Assembly (NCBI RefSeq): GCF_003946395.1 | Contig: NZ_RHNZ01000006.1 | Location: 116,356-180,355, forward strand | Reading direction: 5' to 3' | Source: Levilactobacillus fuyuanensis | Lineage (GTDB): Bacteria > Bacillota > Bacilli > Lactobacillales > Lactobacillaceae | Length of the DNA: 64,000 nucleotides | In this document: piece after piece, positions 18,200 to 27,575 of the stretch | Position numbering within the stretch: position 1 is the stretch's first letter | Layout: each line of letters begins with the position of its first letter | Made by a program: the position numbers and the translations under genes | Notes under the pieces: model-generated | Told to the model about the DNA's origin: nothing | The model's database searches: none | Seen by the model: only the letters and a program-made list of their open reading frames with translations

Positions 18200-19510
18200 T
18201 TAGTTGTTTTCGTTGTCTTCCATGTCCTTCTTCAGGCTGTCCCCAATGAGGTCACCTAAAGAGAAACCAGTGCTTTCTTCTGGGGCGTTAGCCGTTGAAG
18301 TTTCAGCAGAGTTCCGGTTGTTACGACGACGGTTGTTGTTGCCACCGTTGTTGTTCCGGCTCCGGTTGTTATTGTTGCTACTGTGGCTTTCGGAAGCTTC
18401 GTCACCAGATTGTGGCTTTTCTTCCAAGGCCTTGATAGACAATGCCAAACGGTGGTCATCTGGACGTACATCCAAGACCTTAACCTTGATTTCTTGACCA
18501 ACCTTCAGAACGTCAGCAGGCGTTGCGATGTGTTGGTGAGAAATTTGGGAAATGTGAACTAAACCTTCAACGCCAGGGAATACTTCAACGAAGGCCCCAA
18601 AGCTAGTCAAACGCTTAACAGTACCGTCTAAGACGCTACCTTGTGGTGCCTTTTCTTCAATACCATCCCAAGGTTCTGGTAAGGTTTGCTTGATAGAAAG
18701 GGAGATCCGGTCGCGGTCAGTATCAACAGATAAGACCTTAACCTTAACTTCTTGGCCCACCTTCAAGACATCGCTAGGCTTTTCAACCCGTTCAAAGGCG
18801 ATTTCTGAAACGTGAACTAATCCATCAACACCGCCAAGGTCAACGAAGGCACCAAAGTTGGTCAAACGGGCAACTTTACCTTCGACAACGTCGCCAGCAG
18901 TCAACTTAGCCATGATTTCAGCCTTTTGTGCTGCGCGTTCCTTTTCAACCAATGCACGGTGAGAAAGGATCAGACGGTTTTCGCTAGGTTCGATTTCGAC
19001 AATCTTGAATTCCAGGGTTTGGCCCTTGAATTGAGATAAGTCTTCGACGAAGTGGTCAGATACCATAGATGCAGGAACGAATCCACGCACACCAGCATCA
19101 ACGACTAACCCACCCTTAACCACTTGGGTAACGGGTGCAGTCAACGTATGACCTGCTTCGAATTCCTTTTGGATGTCGTCCCAAACCTTGCGGGCTTCCA
19201 AACGACGTTGTGACAGTAAGTAACTGCCGCCTTCCTTGTCAGTACCAATACGAGAAATTACGACGAGGTCCATAACGTCCCCGACTTTAATTACAGAATT
19301 AATATCATCAACTGGCTTCGTGGAAAGTTCCTTCTTTGGAACAACCCCTTCAATACCAGTATCAGCAATACCGACGATTGCTTGTTGGTCGTCATCGATC
19401 GTTAAGACTTCACCCTTAACGACGTCACCGACTTTAACGTTATCGATGCTGTTTAAAGCATCTAATAGTTCGTTATTTTCATTGTTTTGACTCGTGCCAT
19501 TTTCACTCAT
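18200..19510 (-). CDS. rpsA: 30S ribosomal protein S1
   Basis: The 436-residue protein has four S1 RNA-binding repeats, the Firmicute form: VKVGDVVKGEVLTI (about 22), GHTLTAPVTQVVKGGLVVDAG (about 115), GDVVEGKVARLTNFGAFVDLGG (about 200) and GSVLDGTVKRLTSFGAFVEVF (about 285). An Asn/Ser/Arg-rich low-complexity tail (about 375-420) follows. S1 helps mRNA binding on the ribosome. ATG 19510 after AAGGAGG is preferred over one eight codons earlier. It is downstream of cmk, as usual. Confidence 0.95.
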   Translation of the reverse strand: MSENGTSQNNENNELLDALNSIDNVKVGDVVKGEVLTIDDDQQAIVGIADTGIEGVVPKKELSTKPVDDINSVIKVGDVMDLVVISRIGTDKEGGSYLLSQRRLEARKVWDDIQKEFEAGHTLTAPVTQVVKGGLVVDAGVRGFVPASMVSDHFVEDLSQFKGQTLEFKIVEIEPSENRLILSHRALVEKERAAQKAEIMAKLTAGDVVEGKVARLTNFGAFVDLGGVDGLVHVSEIAFERVEKPSDVLKVGQEVKVKVLSVDTDRDRISLSIKQTLPEPWDGIEEKAPQGSVLDGTVKRLTSFGAFVEVFPGVEGLVHISQISHQHIATPADVLKVGQEIKVKVLDVRPDDHRLALSIKALEEKPQSGDEASESHSSNNNNRSRNNNGGNNNRRRNNRNSAETSTANAPEESTGFSLGDLIGDSLKKDMEDNENN

Positions 19511-19589
19511 GCGAATTTTTCCTCCTTGCGACAACTCTAAATACCATTTTAGCTGATTATGCTGTTAAAAGCTAGTAAAAAGCCCATTT

Positions 19590-20270
19590 CTATAGGGATT
19601 CTTTTTCTTGGATGATTTCAGCGATACGATCGGCCACTTCCTGGATGGACATGGACGTCGTATCGAGCCGAATTGCATCCGCTGCTTGGGTCAGTGGTGA
19701 GATCTTGCGCGTCGAGTCTTTACGGTCCCGTTCCTCGATCTCATACTTCAACGTTTCCAGTGGTGTATTGATACCCTTCGCCGCGTTATCCTTCAACCGA
19801 CGTTGTGCCCGTTCTTCGACACTCGCCACCAAGAAAATCTTGACCTCGGCCTTTGGCAATACGGTTGACCCAATATCTCGACCATCCATGACAATACCGC
19901 CAGCATCAGCAATCTGCCGTTGGCGTTCTGTCAATTCAGCCCGAACGGCTGACTGGGCCGAAATCTGTGAAACGGCATTCGTCACGTCCGGTTGGCGAAT
20001 CGCTAAGGTCACCTCGGTATCGTCGACGAAGACCTTTTGAACGGGAGTCCCGGGTTCAAAACGAATTGTGATCTGATTCAAGAGGGCCTTCACGGCGGCC
20101 TCATCGTCTAACGCCACACCCGCTTGTAAGACTTTCCAAGTAATGGCGCGGTACATGGCACCCGTATCACAGTATATGTAGTGAAAACGCTGTGCAACAA
20201 TTTTCGCCACGGTACTCTTCCCAGCCGAGGCTGGGCCATCAATGGCAACCTGTAATCCTTGTTTATCCAT
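19590..20270 (-). CDS. cmk: Cytidylate kinase
   Basis: Phosphorylates CMP/dCMP with ATP. The 226-residue product has the P-loop [42 protein letters not shown] and the lid region RAQRRLKDN...[14 protein letters not shown] 20270 is preceded by GGGAG; a TTG one codon earlier is possible. It lies between the LysM gene (33 bases) and rpsA. Confidence 0.97.
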   Translation of the reverse strand: MDKQGLQVAIDGPASAGKSTVAKIVAQRFHYIYCDTGAMYRAITWKVLQAGVALDDEAAVKALLNQITIRFEPGTPVQKVFVDDTEVTLAIRQPDVTNAVSQISAQSAVRAELTERQRQIADAGGIVMDGRDIGSTVLPKAEVKIFLVASVEERAQRRLKDNAAKGINTPLETLKYEIEERDRKDSTRKISPLTQAADAIRLDTTSMSIQEVADRIAEIIQEKESL

Positions 20271-20303
20271 CAAACCAAACTCCCTATAAATTGAAATTAA
20301 ATC

Positions 20304-20936
20304 CTACTTTACACGTAACTTTTGACCAGGGTGCAATGCAGCACCTGAAGACAGGCCATTTAATTCAAGCAACTTATCAACTGAAATGCCGGCATTCGTT
20401 GCGACCCGGTAGACCCCTTGGCCGGATTCGACGGTCGCATACTTTTGACCAGCGGTGCTGCTTGAACTCGTACTGCTACTAGTTGTTGTACTACTGCTAG
20501 TGGCTGCTGAGCTGCTATGGCTGGTGGTAGCCGAAGAACTGCTAGTCGTCTTAGCCGAACTAGCAGTCGTGGTAGATGTCGTTGATTTTTTGTGGCTCGT
20601 TGAAGCAGCTTGCTTCTTCGATGATGCCTTACTTGATGATTTATGGGAGCTCTTGGCCTTCTTGGAGGACGAGCTAGACAAACTAGCCGCGACCTTCTCG
20701 GTATTTTGAGGCCGGTTGACCGCACTTTGACGGGCTAGGCCGTAGACCAACGAGGCTGCCGCAATCACGATGATAATTGCCACCAAAATGATGGTAACCA
20801 TGGTATTGCTATGATTTTGTCGCCGCATTTTCGTTCGTGACAGGTTTCCCTGATCGTCGCGATCATCGGCAAACGAGGAATCCCATGGATGGGACTCCTG
20901 TTCCTTCGACGTTTGATCGTCACGCTTTTGACTCAT
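20304..20936 (-). CDS. Membrane-anchored LysM protein (YpbE-like)
   Basis: The 210-residue protein has a charged cytosolic N-terminus, one membrane segment (about residues 48-68), an extracellular Ser/Thr/Lys-rich linker of about 85 residues, and a C-terminal LysM domain (about 165-210, YRVATNAGISVDKLLELNGL) that binds peptidoglycan. The low-complexity linker encodes serine runs. It matches in architecture the ypbE gene that sits near recQ and cmk in Bacillus. Two adjacent ATG codons follow GGGAGG; the second has the better spacing. Confidence 0.88.
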   Translation of the reverse strand: MSQKRDDQTSKEQESHPWDSSFADDRDDQGNLSRTKMRRQNHSNTMVTIILVAIIIVIAAASLVYGLARQSAVNRPQNTEKVAASLSSSSSKKAKSSHKSSSKASSKKQAASTSHKKSTTSTTTASSAKTTSSSSATTSHSSSAATSSSTTTSSSTSSSSTAGQKYATVESGQGVYRVATNAGISVDKLLELNGLSSGAALHPGQKLRVK

Positions 20937-21231
20937 CATCTAACCTCCCTGAAAAACTTTCAACCGTAATTGTACCACGCTGAAGATTTTTTAGGTAGCT
21001 ATAATTGTTTGAAGTATCGATATGACGGCATTCTTCAAAATCTCTTAATTATTTTACCTACAGTTAATTATGGATTGTGAATTCTTGTTATAGCTAAACT
21101 AGTCATCGGCGATCTTTCAACATTTATATAGATTCTTGATATTTTTGAAGAAAGTGTCGTGCTGTCTGAATTAGACATAGCGCTTACTCAAGTTTTACTT
21201 ATTATACTTCTAAAATGGGTAAATTTGCGTA
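20937..21231. other. AT-rich intergenic stretch
   Basis: No convincing gene. A short hairpin (TGTCT/AGACA near 21157-21175) is present without a T-run. The composition matches the AT-rich genes that follow and suggests this is the edge of an insertion between the LysM gene and recQ. Confidence 0.4.
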
Positions 21232-21750
21232 TCACTTAAAGAATGCGATTAGTGAGATAATCGCTCCAAAAAAGGATACAACAACTGTTAATCTATCCTT
21301 AGGATTTTGAATTAATACATTCAGAATTTTAATTAAGGCAGACACAATCATTAGCACATTTATCGATAAAGCAAATACAGCGCTCAACACCAAACTATCA
21401 ATTGAGATAATGGGATCTACTTCTAACATTTCTGATGTCAGAAAGGCAAACAATCCTAACGTAAACACAAATATCAAGAAGTGAGCCAAACTAAAAACAT
21501 TTCGATTTGCCACATATGCAAAAACCGTAAGTAAAAACATCATTACTCCAGTTGAAACAAAACTGACTCCAAAAGAAGTATGAATATTTTTAACTAATAT
21601 TTCCTCAAAATTCCAATTTTCAATAGCTGCTATCCCGTAAAAAACCATCATTACACTAAAAGAAAGCGCTATGTAGACAAACGCAGTAACCAGTCTCGTT
21701 TCATATTTTCCTTTAAATATTCTCTTTGTTAAATCCATTTCATCATTCAT
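21232..21750 (-). CDS. Unknown integral membrane protein
   Basis: About 172 residues, with four to five hydrophobic segments (near 25-45, 60-80, 85-105, 115-140 and 155-172) and a short charged N-terminus (DLTKRIFKGKYETR). No family is recognised. The composition is clearly more AT-rich than neighbours. The start is uncertain: AAGGAG lies only 3 bases before ATG 21750 and 15 bases before ATG 21738. It follows the other unknown membrane protein gene on the same strand with an 85-base gap, and the pair is probably one acquired unit. Confidence 0.65.
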   Translation of the reverse strand: MNDEMDLTKRIFKGKYETRLVTAFVYIALSFSVMMVFYGIAAIENWNFEEILVKNIHTSFGVSFVSTGVMMFLLTVFAYVANRNVFSLAHFLIFVFTLGLFAFLTSEMLEVDPIISIDSLVLSAVFALSINVLMIVSALIKILNVLIQNPKDRLTVVVSFFGAIISLIAFFK

Positions 21751-21835
21751 CTTCTCCTTCAACCTTATTTAAACTCATAAAAAGTCTCAAAATAAGCCCT
21801 GGTGTAGCCTAGAAGAATACAATCAATCAGCAAAT

Positions 21836-22669
21836 CTACGTTGTTTTACCATTGCTACTTTCCGCACTATGCAGATTATTTTCTTTCAACACTCTTCGAG
21901 CCCTAGAACGTTCCAGTATAGTTTTGTTCTTGTCACGTTTGATTCCGAATACAAGTTCATCTACAGCTTCGTCTTTATCATCCCAAATTTTTTCCTTTTT
22001 TAACATATTTTCATTATAAACATTAAATGTTTTCAAATCGTTCTCAGTAAAATTGAAAAATTCAAAGTCCGTATCTGCATTATCTTTGAGATTGTTAACT
22101 TTCAGTATTTCTTGATGGTACTCTTTTTTTAAATTTCTCCCCCACGTATATTTTGGAATTAATACTCTTTTTTTCCCAAAGACAAATACCACTTTACCAA
22201 ATTCATCAACATTGGTTTTAAAATAGACTGTTAATTTCCGAAGTGGTCTGACCCCTTCAAAATCAAGAAGAAATTTTTCATTAACAATGCTCCCAGAGTA
22301 TAGATAATCTTGTGCTTGTTTATTCGATTCAGCAATCATAAGTACATCTAGTGCTGGAATATCACCTCTAACTTGAATTAACGGATATGTTCTATAATAT
22401 TTTTTAAAATCCCAAGAATTAGACTTCGAAAGCGCACGGTCTCCGGCTTGAATTGCATTTTTAAAATAGAAGTTAAACCTCGGACGCTGATTCATTCTAA
22501 ATTGTGCAACTTGAATTGAAACTTGATACAATACTCCCCAGAAAGCAAGCAACGCACCGATTGCAGAGAGAAACTGAATTAAATCAGATTCTCCCAACTG
22601 GTCTAAACCAATACCACCAAGAAATATTCCGATAATAAATCCTATAGCTGTTTGAAAAATCCTCTTCAT
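21836..22669 (-). CDS. Unknown membrane-anchored protein
   Basis: The 277-residue product has two N-terminal membrane segments (about residues 5-22 and 32-55), followed by QFRMNQRPRFNF and a soluble, charged domain of about 210 residues. The layout of a short hairpin anchor, RP motif and cytosolic domain is common among accessory-island proteins, but no family is recognised. ATG 22669 follows GAGGAGG by 12 bases; an ATG eleven codons earlier is unlikely because that binding site lies within it. AT-rich; inserted between genes adjacent in relatives. Confidence 0.7.
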   Translation of the reverse strand: MKRIFQTAIGFIIGIFLGGIGLDQLGESDLIQFLSAIGALLAFWGVLYQVSIQVAQFRMNQRPRFNFYFKNAIQAGDRALSKSNSWDFKKYYRTYPLIQVRGDIPALDVLMIAESNKQAQDYLYSGSIVNEKFLLDFEGVRPLRKLTVYFKTNVDEFGKVVFVFGKKRVLIPKYTWGRNLKKEYHQEILKVNNLKDNADTDFEFFNFTENDLKTFNVYNENMLKKEKIWDDKDEAVDELVFGIKRDKNKTILERSRARRVLKENNLHSAESSNGKTT

Positions 22670-22810
22670 ACAATAATTTGCCTCCTCAAATGAATAACGC
22701 ATGCTAAAAAGTATCAGTACTCTAATAGCGTCAGTCCGAATGAGATGTGTCTTGCTAAGTCAAAAGAATATTTGCAACCATACCAGCTAGTCGAATTCTC
22801 TAAAATCTTC

Positions 22811-24232
22811 TTAAAATAACCGCCGTAGTCGCGCAACCCAGTCTCCATTCGGAGCTACCGGGTCAGATTTATGTGACGCCAGTAAGCCTAGTTGGTCGAG
22901 ATCCAGGGGCATCCCCGCCGGTGAACAGCACCGCTCATGATGTGCCGGACTCTGCTCGTCAAACGCCGCAAGCCAATTCTGCCGCAAACAGTGCGGTTCG
23001 CGCACGTACTTCAACATCTGGGCCAGCGCCCTGTTCCGTTCTCGTTCTCGGCGACTGAACAGGCTGATGACTGCCGTCTCACTAATGCCATGCCGTTTGT
23101 AGAATGCCAATAGTGCAATCGCCGCATCATCCTCGCTGAATGCCTGTGGTCGTGCGTAGTACCGATGAATCGTCTCCGGTTCGGGTCGATTGGCCTGTCC
23201 CAGCATCAAAGGGAGCTGTTCATCCCCGCTGGCATAAAGCAGAATAGCCACACTCGGCAGACCATCCCGTCCGGCACGCCCAATCTCCTGCGCATAGCTC
23301 TCAAAGTCCGCCGGTAAATGATAATGAATGACGTAGCGGACATCATTCTTATCGATGCCCATCCCAAACGCGCTGGTCGCACAGATCACGTCGAGTTGCC
23401 CCGCCATGAACTGTTGCTGAATCTTGAAGCGGTCCTCACTACTCAGTCCCGCGTGATAGGCCGCCGCCTTCACGCCGGTCTGCTGCTGAAGCGCTAACGC
23501 CGTATCATCGGCCTGCTGCTTACTGGAAAAGTACACCACGCCCGGGCCCTGTAGCTGACCGACCAACGTCGTCAGGCGTTCCTGTTTTTCCGACTCATCA
23601 GCGACTTGTTCCACATCGAGAAAAATATTGGGCCGATCGACAGACTCCGCCACGATTTCTGGCTGACTCCGCAACTGTTTGGCGATCTCCTGTCGCGTGG
23701 TCTGGCCCGCCGTTGCCGTCAGCATCAACGTTAGTGGCTGCTGCAACTGCGTACGAATGGCTCCCAGCAGCAGATATTCCGGTCGAAAATCCGGGCCCCA
23801 CTGCACGATACAGTGGGCCTCGTCAATCACCAATAGACTCAGCTGAATCTGCTTCACCTGCGCCAGCATCTGCGGTTGCGCCAACATTTCCGGTGACATG
23901 AAGAGAAACTGATATTCCCCGAGGTGGCGCATGATTACTTGCCGCTCCGTATAGCTCGTCAGCGAGTTAATCGCGGCCGCCCGTTTAAATCCCGCCATAC
24001 GCATCCGATTGACCTGATCGTTCATCAGCGACAGCAGAGGGGAGATAATCAGCACACATCCCGGATGACGATACCCATACAGCTGATAGATCAACGTCTT
24101 ACCAGCACCGGTCGGTAGAACGGCCAAGGTGTCCTGACCCGTCTCCAGTGCCGTAAGGGCCGCTTGCTGACCCTCTCTAAATTTTGTAAAGCCAAATACC
24201 TTTTCTAAACTTGTCGTTAAGGGCTCAAGCAT
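22811..24232 (-). CDS. recQ: RecQ-family ATP-dependent DNA helicase (short, RecS-like)
   Basis: A 473-residue SF2 DNA helicase. Motifs: LPTGAGKTLIYQL (I), VIDEAHCIVQWG (II), LMLTATAG (III), ATSAFGMGIDKNDVRYVIHY (V) and QEIGRAGRDG (VI). The zinc-binding region near 415-445 keeps only CLRQNW and ERCCSPAG, so the fourth cysteine seems lost, and no RQC or HRDC domain follows. ATG 24232 overlaps the stop of the ypbB-like gene by 8 bases, indicating coupling. The frame stays open 34 codons further upstream. Confidence 0.92.
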   Translation of the reverse strand: MLEPLTTSLEKVFGFTKFREGQQAALTALETGQDTLAVLPTGAGKTLIYQLYGYRHPGCVLIISPLLSLMNDQVNRMRMAGFKRAAAINSLTSYTERQVIMRHLGEYQFLFMSPEMLAQPQMLAQVKQIQLSLLVIDEAHCIVQWGPDFRPEYLLLGAIRTQLQQPLTLMLTATAGQTTRQEIAKQLRSQPEIVAESVDRPNIFLDVEQVADESEKQERLTTLVGQLQGPGVVYFSSKQQADDTALALQQQTGVKAAAYHAGLSSEDRFKIQQQFMAGQLDVICATSAFGMGIDKNDVRYVIHYHLPADFESYAQEIGRAGRDGLPSVAILLYASGDEQLPLMLGQANRPEPETIHRYYARPQAFSEDDAAIALLAFYKRHGISETAVISLFSRRERERNRALAQMLKYVREPHCLRQNWLAAFDEQSPAHHERCCSPAGMPLDLDQLGLLASHKSDPVAPNGDWVARLRRLF

Positions 24233-25265
24233 CCCCCACACCTCGCTTATCACACCAAATGGCATAGAGTCGAAAATCAAAAAATGTGTAACGATCCTGA
24301 AGTTCCTGCGGTAACGCCGTATACTGCCAGGCATCGATTGGCCCCGTCAGCTGTGACGCAAACGCTGTGCGCATGGCTGGCGTCAATAACCAGTCATAGG
24401 GAAACTGCGCTAACGGTAATAGAATCGCCGCCTCCAGTAAATGCTCGCGCGCCGTCCCCGGCTTGATCTGCCGCACCGAGGCAATCTGTGCCACACTCCG
24501 TCCCTGCGACACCGCCGCTAGAGTCTGCTGTGCACTGCGCGTGACCGGCGACTGCCACAGGGAGCGAAATAGTGGGCGCAATGGATGATCAGCATCTCGG
24601 GCGTCCTGCGCGATCTGCATGACCCCGTCAAACTGCATCAACGTCACCGTCCACGCGGTCCGTTGCTGACTTAACGCCAGCTGATCTGCCGTCAGCCCCG
24701 GCTGGCCATAGCCCGTGAATAAGTCCGTGACGACACCAGCCGTGACTGGGGGTAGCTTTTCAAGGCTACTTTTTAACACATCGAACAGTTGTTCTGGCAG
24801 CTGAGAACTCTTACTTTGATGGAACCAGTTCCGCACCGCCTGACGCGTCTCCAGATCCGTCGCCAAGGGATAATAGCGCTTGGCCGAATGGGCATACTGG
24901 CTAACGACCTGCACCGCCAGTAAGAGCCGTTGGCGAGCGGCCAATAGATTCAACATCCCCCAATTGGCCCACGTCTGCGGGTGCTCGGCATGCGCTGCCT
25001 GTTCAGTGGCACCCGCTGCGGTCAAACGGATCTGATCGGGTGTCTCACCGGTCTCGGCCCATCCCCGCTTAATCAACGCCTGTGCTGGAGCGTCTAGGGC
25101 TCCCCGCAGCATTTTCTTATCCAAGGCAATCAGATAGAGTAACCGGTAGCGCAGTCCCCAGTACAGTGTCGACACCGTCTTCTTCTCCCGCAGGAGGTTC
25201 TCAATCACCCGTAAACGGCGAAACTGTTGCTGATCCAGTAAGGCTAATAAGTCCGCCGCTTCCAT
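24225..25265 (-). CDS. YpbB-like helix-turn-helix protein
   Basis: The 346-residue protein is a partner of RecQ in Firmicutes. The N-terminal 200 residues are Leu/Gln/Arg-rich helices. Near 255-330 is an HTH_40-type domain (GRSVAQIASVRQIKPGTAREHL), the helix-turn-helix class named from helicase-associated proteins. It overlaps recQ by 8 bases, so the two probably act together, but its own biochemical role is unknown. Start follows AAGGGATG. Confidence 0.8.
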   Translation of the reverse strand: MEAADLLALLDQQQFRRLRVIENLLREKKTVSTLYWGLRYRLLYLIALDKKMLRGALDAPAQALIKRGWAETGETPDQIRLTAAGATEQAAHAEHPQTWANWGMLNLLAARQRLLLAVQVVSQYAHSAKRYYPLATDLETRQAVRNWFHQSKSSQLPEQLFDVLKSSLEKLPPVTAGVVTDLFTGYGQPGLTADQLALSQQRTAWTVTLMQFDGVMQIAQDARDADHPLRPLFRSLWQSPVTRSAQQTLAAVSQGRSVAQIASVRQIKPGTAREHLLEAAILLPLAQFPYDWLLTPAMRTAFASQLTGPIDAWQYTALPQELQDRYTFFDFRLYAIWCDKRGVGDA

Positions 25266-25312
25266 GGCTACGCATCCCTTCCGTAATAAGTCTGCACCTA
25301 GTTTACCATACG

Positions 25313-25338
25313 AAAAGGGCTGACAGTCTGCCAGCCCT
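25313..25338 (-). terminator. Terminator of ribU
   Basis: On minus, AGGGCTG and CAGCCCT pair and are followed by TTTCG. Confidence 0.75.
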
Positions 25339-25368
25339 CCATTTCAAGACAATTCATGATTGCATCAT

Positions 25369-25950
25369 TTATGATAGCGTGTGCTTCCGTAGCCCGGGCG
25401 CCATTCGCCGATTCAGTAGAATGAACAGAACCCCTAGGACGATCCCCTTGATCAGGTTAAACGGAATAACCCCGAATAAGATGAGCTTATTGACGGGTAA
25501 GCCCAATGACATCCCCCACACCTTAAGATACAGGGGCGTGATCACCCACCAGTTGGCGAGGGATAACACGATTGTCAAACTCAAGGTCCCCACAATGACT
25601 GCGACTACCTGACGCTTGAACGTCCACTCGTGACGCCGTAACACGGCACTGATGGGCAGTACCAACGCGAGGTCGGCAATGAATGCCGTCAGTACCCCGA
25701 TAAAGTTGACGATATCTAACCCAGTCGTGACGAAGTACAACAACTCCTTAATCGCAGCAATCGTAATCGCCCCCGCAGGACCAAAGACCCCTAACCCAAT
25801 CAACACGACCAGGTCACTCAAATCAAGCTTCATGTACGGCACGATGGGAATGATGGGAATCGACACGAACATCAAGATATAGGAGACTCCGGCAAATAAC
25901 GCCATCTCGACCATAGCGCGAACGCTTAACCCCTTATGACTACTTTCCAT
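25369..25950 (-). CDS. ribU: Riboflavin ECF transporter S component RibU
   Basis: The 193-residue membrane protein has five to six helices. Sequence hallmarks are MVEMALFAGVSYILMF, KLDLSDLVVLIG, GAITIAAIKELLYF and GVIPFNLIKG. It binds riboflavin and works with the shared ECF energizing module, which is not in this window. The FMN riboswitch in its leader supports the substrate. Start follows AAGGAGG. Confidence 0.92.
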   Translation of the reverse strand: MESSHKGLSVRAMVEMALFAGVSYILMFVSIPIIPIVPYMKLDLSDLVVLIGLGVFGPAGAITIAAIKELLYFVTTGLDIVNFIGVLTAFIADLALVLPISAVLRRHEWTFKRQVVAVIVGTLSLTIVLSLANWWVITPLYLKVWGMSLGLPVNKLILFGVIPFNLIKGIVLGVLFILLNRRMAPGLRKHTLS

Positions 25951-25994
25951 GAGACTAATTCCTCCTTGCGGCCATCTCAGTGACGCGACCCACG

Positions 25995-26027
25995 AAAAAA
26001 GGCCTCGCCACAGAAGAGCAAGACCTT
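25995..26027 (-). terminator. Terminator in the ribU leader (riboswitch expression platform)
   Basis: On minus, AAGGTCTTGC and GCGAGGCCTT pair (two G-U) and are followed by TTTTTT. It lies between the FMN aptamer and ribU, so FMN binding would favour termination. Confidence 0.8.
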
Positions 26028-26068
26028 GGAGTTTACGTCAAAATTAAGCTACGCAAAAAGCAACGTCT

Positions 26069-26179
26069 CATCTTCTGCATACCAGACTATACTGTCGGTT
26101 TCGGAGTTGCACCGAATCAACCGCTCGCGCGGGTCGCGGACTTTACCGCCGGTCGGGAATTACACCCTGCCCTGAAGAT
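26069..26179 (-). promoter_or_regulatory. FMN riboswitch (RFN element)
   Basis: The minus strand shows the conserved RFN blocks in order: TTCAGGGCAGGGTG, ATTCCCGACCGGCGGT, AGTCCGCGA, TTGATTCGGTGCAACTCCG, AACCGACAGTATAGTC, and a closing GAAGATGAGA that pairs with the start. It senses flavin mononucleotide. The downstream terminator indicates transcriptional control of ribU. Confidence 0.95.
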
Positions 26180-26243
26180 GAACCATAAATTTTTAGTACA
26201 CCTTTAATGTACTAAACGAACCAACGTCTGTCAACGATTTACC

Positions 26244-26966
26244 TCAGGCTAAACCGGTCAACCGACGAAGTTCTTTGACTTCCTCCGGCTTCAGGTTACG
26301 TGCATCGCCGGGTTGGAGCCCCTTGAGCGTCAAGAAACCATATTCTTCACGCTTTAACTTCTCAACGGGACAGCCAATGGCATTCAGCATTTTCTTAACC
26401 TGATGATTCTTGCCTTCGTGAATCGTTAACGAGACAATGGCAATTTTCTTCTTCTCGTCGGTACTGATGATCTTAGCCTTGGCTGGGGCATACTTGATTT
26501 CATCGACCGTGATGCCCTGACGCAATTCGCGCAACGCATCGTTCGTTGGAATCCCCGTGACCCGAGCCACGTAGGTCTTCTCAACTTCATACTTCGGATG
26601 CGTCAACCGATTGGCGAGTTCGCCGTCGTTGGTCAACAGGATCAATCCTGAGGTATCATAGTCCAACCGACCCACTGGGTAGACCCGTTGGCTAACGTTT
26701 TCGACCAAGTCGACCACCGTCTTACGACCCTTTTCATCATTAGACGTGGAAATCACGCCCCGTGGCTTATACAGCATCACGTAAGCAGGCGCTTCGGTAG
26801 TGATTGGGACACCATCCACGAGAATCTTATCGTGCACGCCGACCTTGGTCCCCAATTCCGTCACAACGCTGCCATTGACCTTGACGCGGCCGCTCATGAT
26901 TAATTTTTCTGATTGACGCCGTGAAGCCACGCCATCATGTGCTAAAACTTTTTGTAGTCGTTCCAT
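26244..26966 (-). CDS. rluB: rRNA pseudouridine synthase RluB
   Basis: It makes a pseudouridine in 23S rRNA. The 240-residue product begins with an S4 domain (MERLQKVLAHDGVASRRQSE) and has the RluB/RsuA catalytic GRLDYDTSGLILLTNDG (Asp nucleophile) and NHQVKKMLNAIG motifs. Its ATG directly follows the scpB stop, with an AGGAG site inside scpB. The scpA-scpB-rluB order is conserved in Firmicutes. Confidence 0.96.
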   Translation of the reverse strand: MERLQKVLAHDGVASRRQSEKLIMSGRVKVNGSVVTELGTKVGVHDKILVDGVPITTEAPAYVMLYKPRGVISTSNDEKGRKTVVDLVENVSQRVYPVGRLDYDTSGLILLTNDGELANRLTHPKYEVEKTYVARVTGIPTNDALRELRQGITVDEIKYAPAKAKIISTDEKKKIAIVSLTIHEGKNHQVKKMLNAIGCPVEKLKREEYGFLTLKGLQPGDARNLKPEEVKELRRLTGLA

Positions 26967-27575
26967 TTACGTTTCATCTCCTGTTTCTCCTGATTGGTTC
27001 AGTTGCTGGTTAAAGGCCTGCAAGAACAAGTCGCCGCCATCCCCATCGCCTTGTTCGCTGGGATTAGCCGCAGCGGGTAACGGTGGTAATTCGGTGAGCT
27101 GCTTTAAGCCGAAATAGTCGAGGAAGTAGGCGCTGGTCCGGTAGAGCTTGGGCCGTCCCGGTTCATCGAGACGCCCGGCATCTTCTACCAGCCGGCGCAA
27201 GACCAATTTCTGCACGGTGGATGCACTCTGGACCCCACGAATCTCATCGACTTCGATCCGTGTAATCGGTTGACGATACGCAATGATCGCCAACACTTCC
27301 AGTGAAGCCGGTGAGAGGCTCGTGCTCAAGGGGTTCTCGAAGTACCGCTTGATCAAGTCGCCTGCCGCTTCCTTCGTGACTAACCGATAGGTGGTATCGT
27401 TGACCATCAACTCCAACGCCGAGTCCTGGTCAGCCGCATACTTCTGGGCCAGCCGTTCCAAAGAGGCTAGAATTGCCGGTCGCAATAATCCCGTAGCCGC
27501 CGCTAAGTCGGCGACCGTGATGCCTTCGTCACCGCTGACGAATAATAAACTTTCAATCTGTGCTAGGGGTGACAT
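26967..27575 (-). CDS. scpB: Segregation and condensation protein B
   Basis: ScpB is a winged-helix kite subunit of the SMC-ScpAB condensin. The 202-residue product shows [49 protein letters not shown] and [17 protein letters not shown]. The start ATG is inside scpA (23-base overlap), so translation is probably coupled. Confidence 0.96.
   Translation of the reverse strand: MSPLAQIESLLFVSGDEGITVADLAAATGLLRPAILASLERLAQKYAADQDSALELMVNDTTYRLVTKEAAGDLIKRYFENPLSTSLSPASLEVLAIIAYRQPITRIEVDEIRGVQSASTVQKLVLRRLVEDAGRLDEPGRPKLYRTSAYFLDYFGLKQLTELPPLPAAANPSEQGDGDGGDLFLQAFNQQLNQSGETGDET

Noticed and set aside
20455..20709. Tandem-repeat-like Ser codons in the LysM gene
   Set aside because: Explained by the low-complexity Ser/Thr linker, not a separate repeat or CRISPR.
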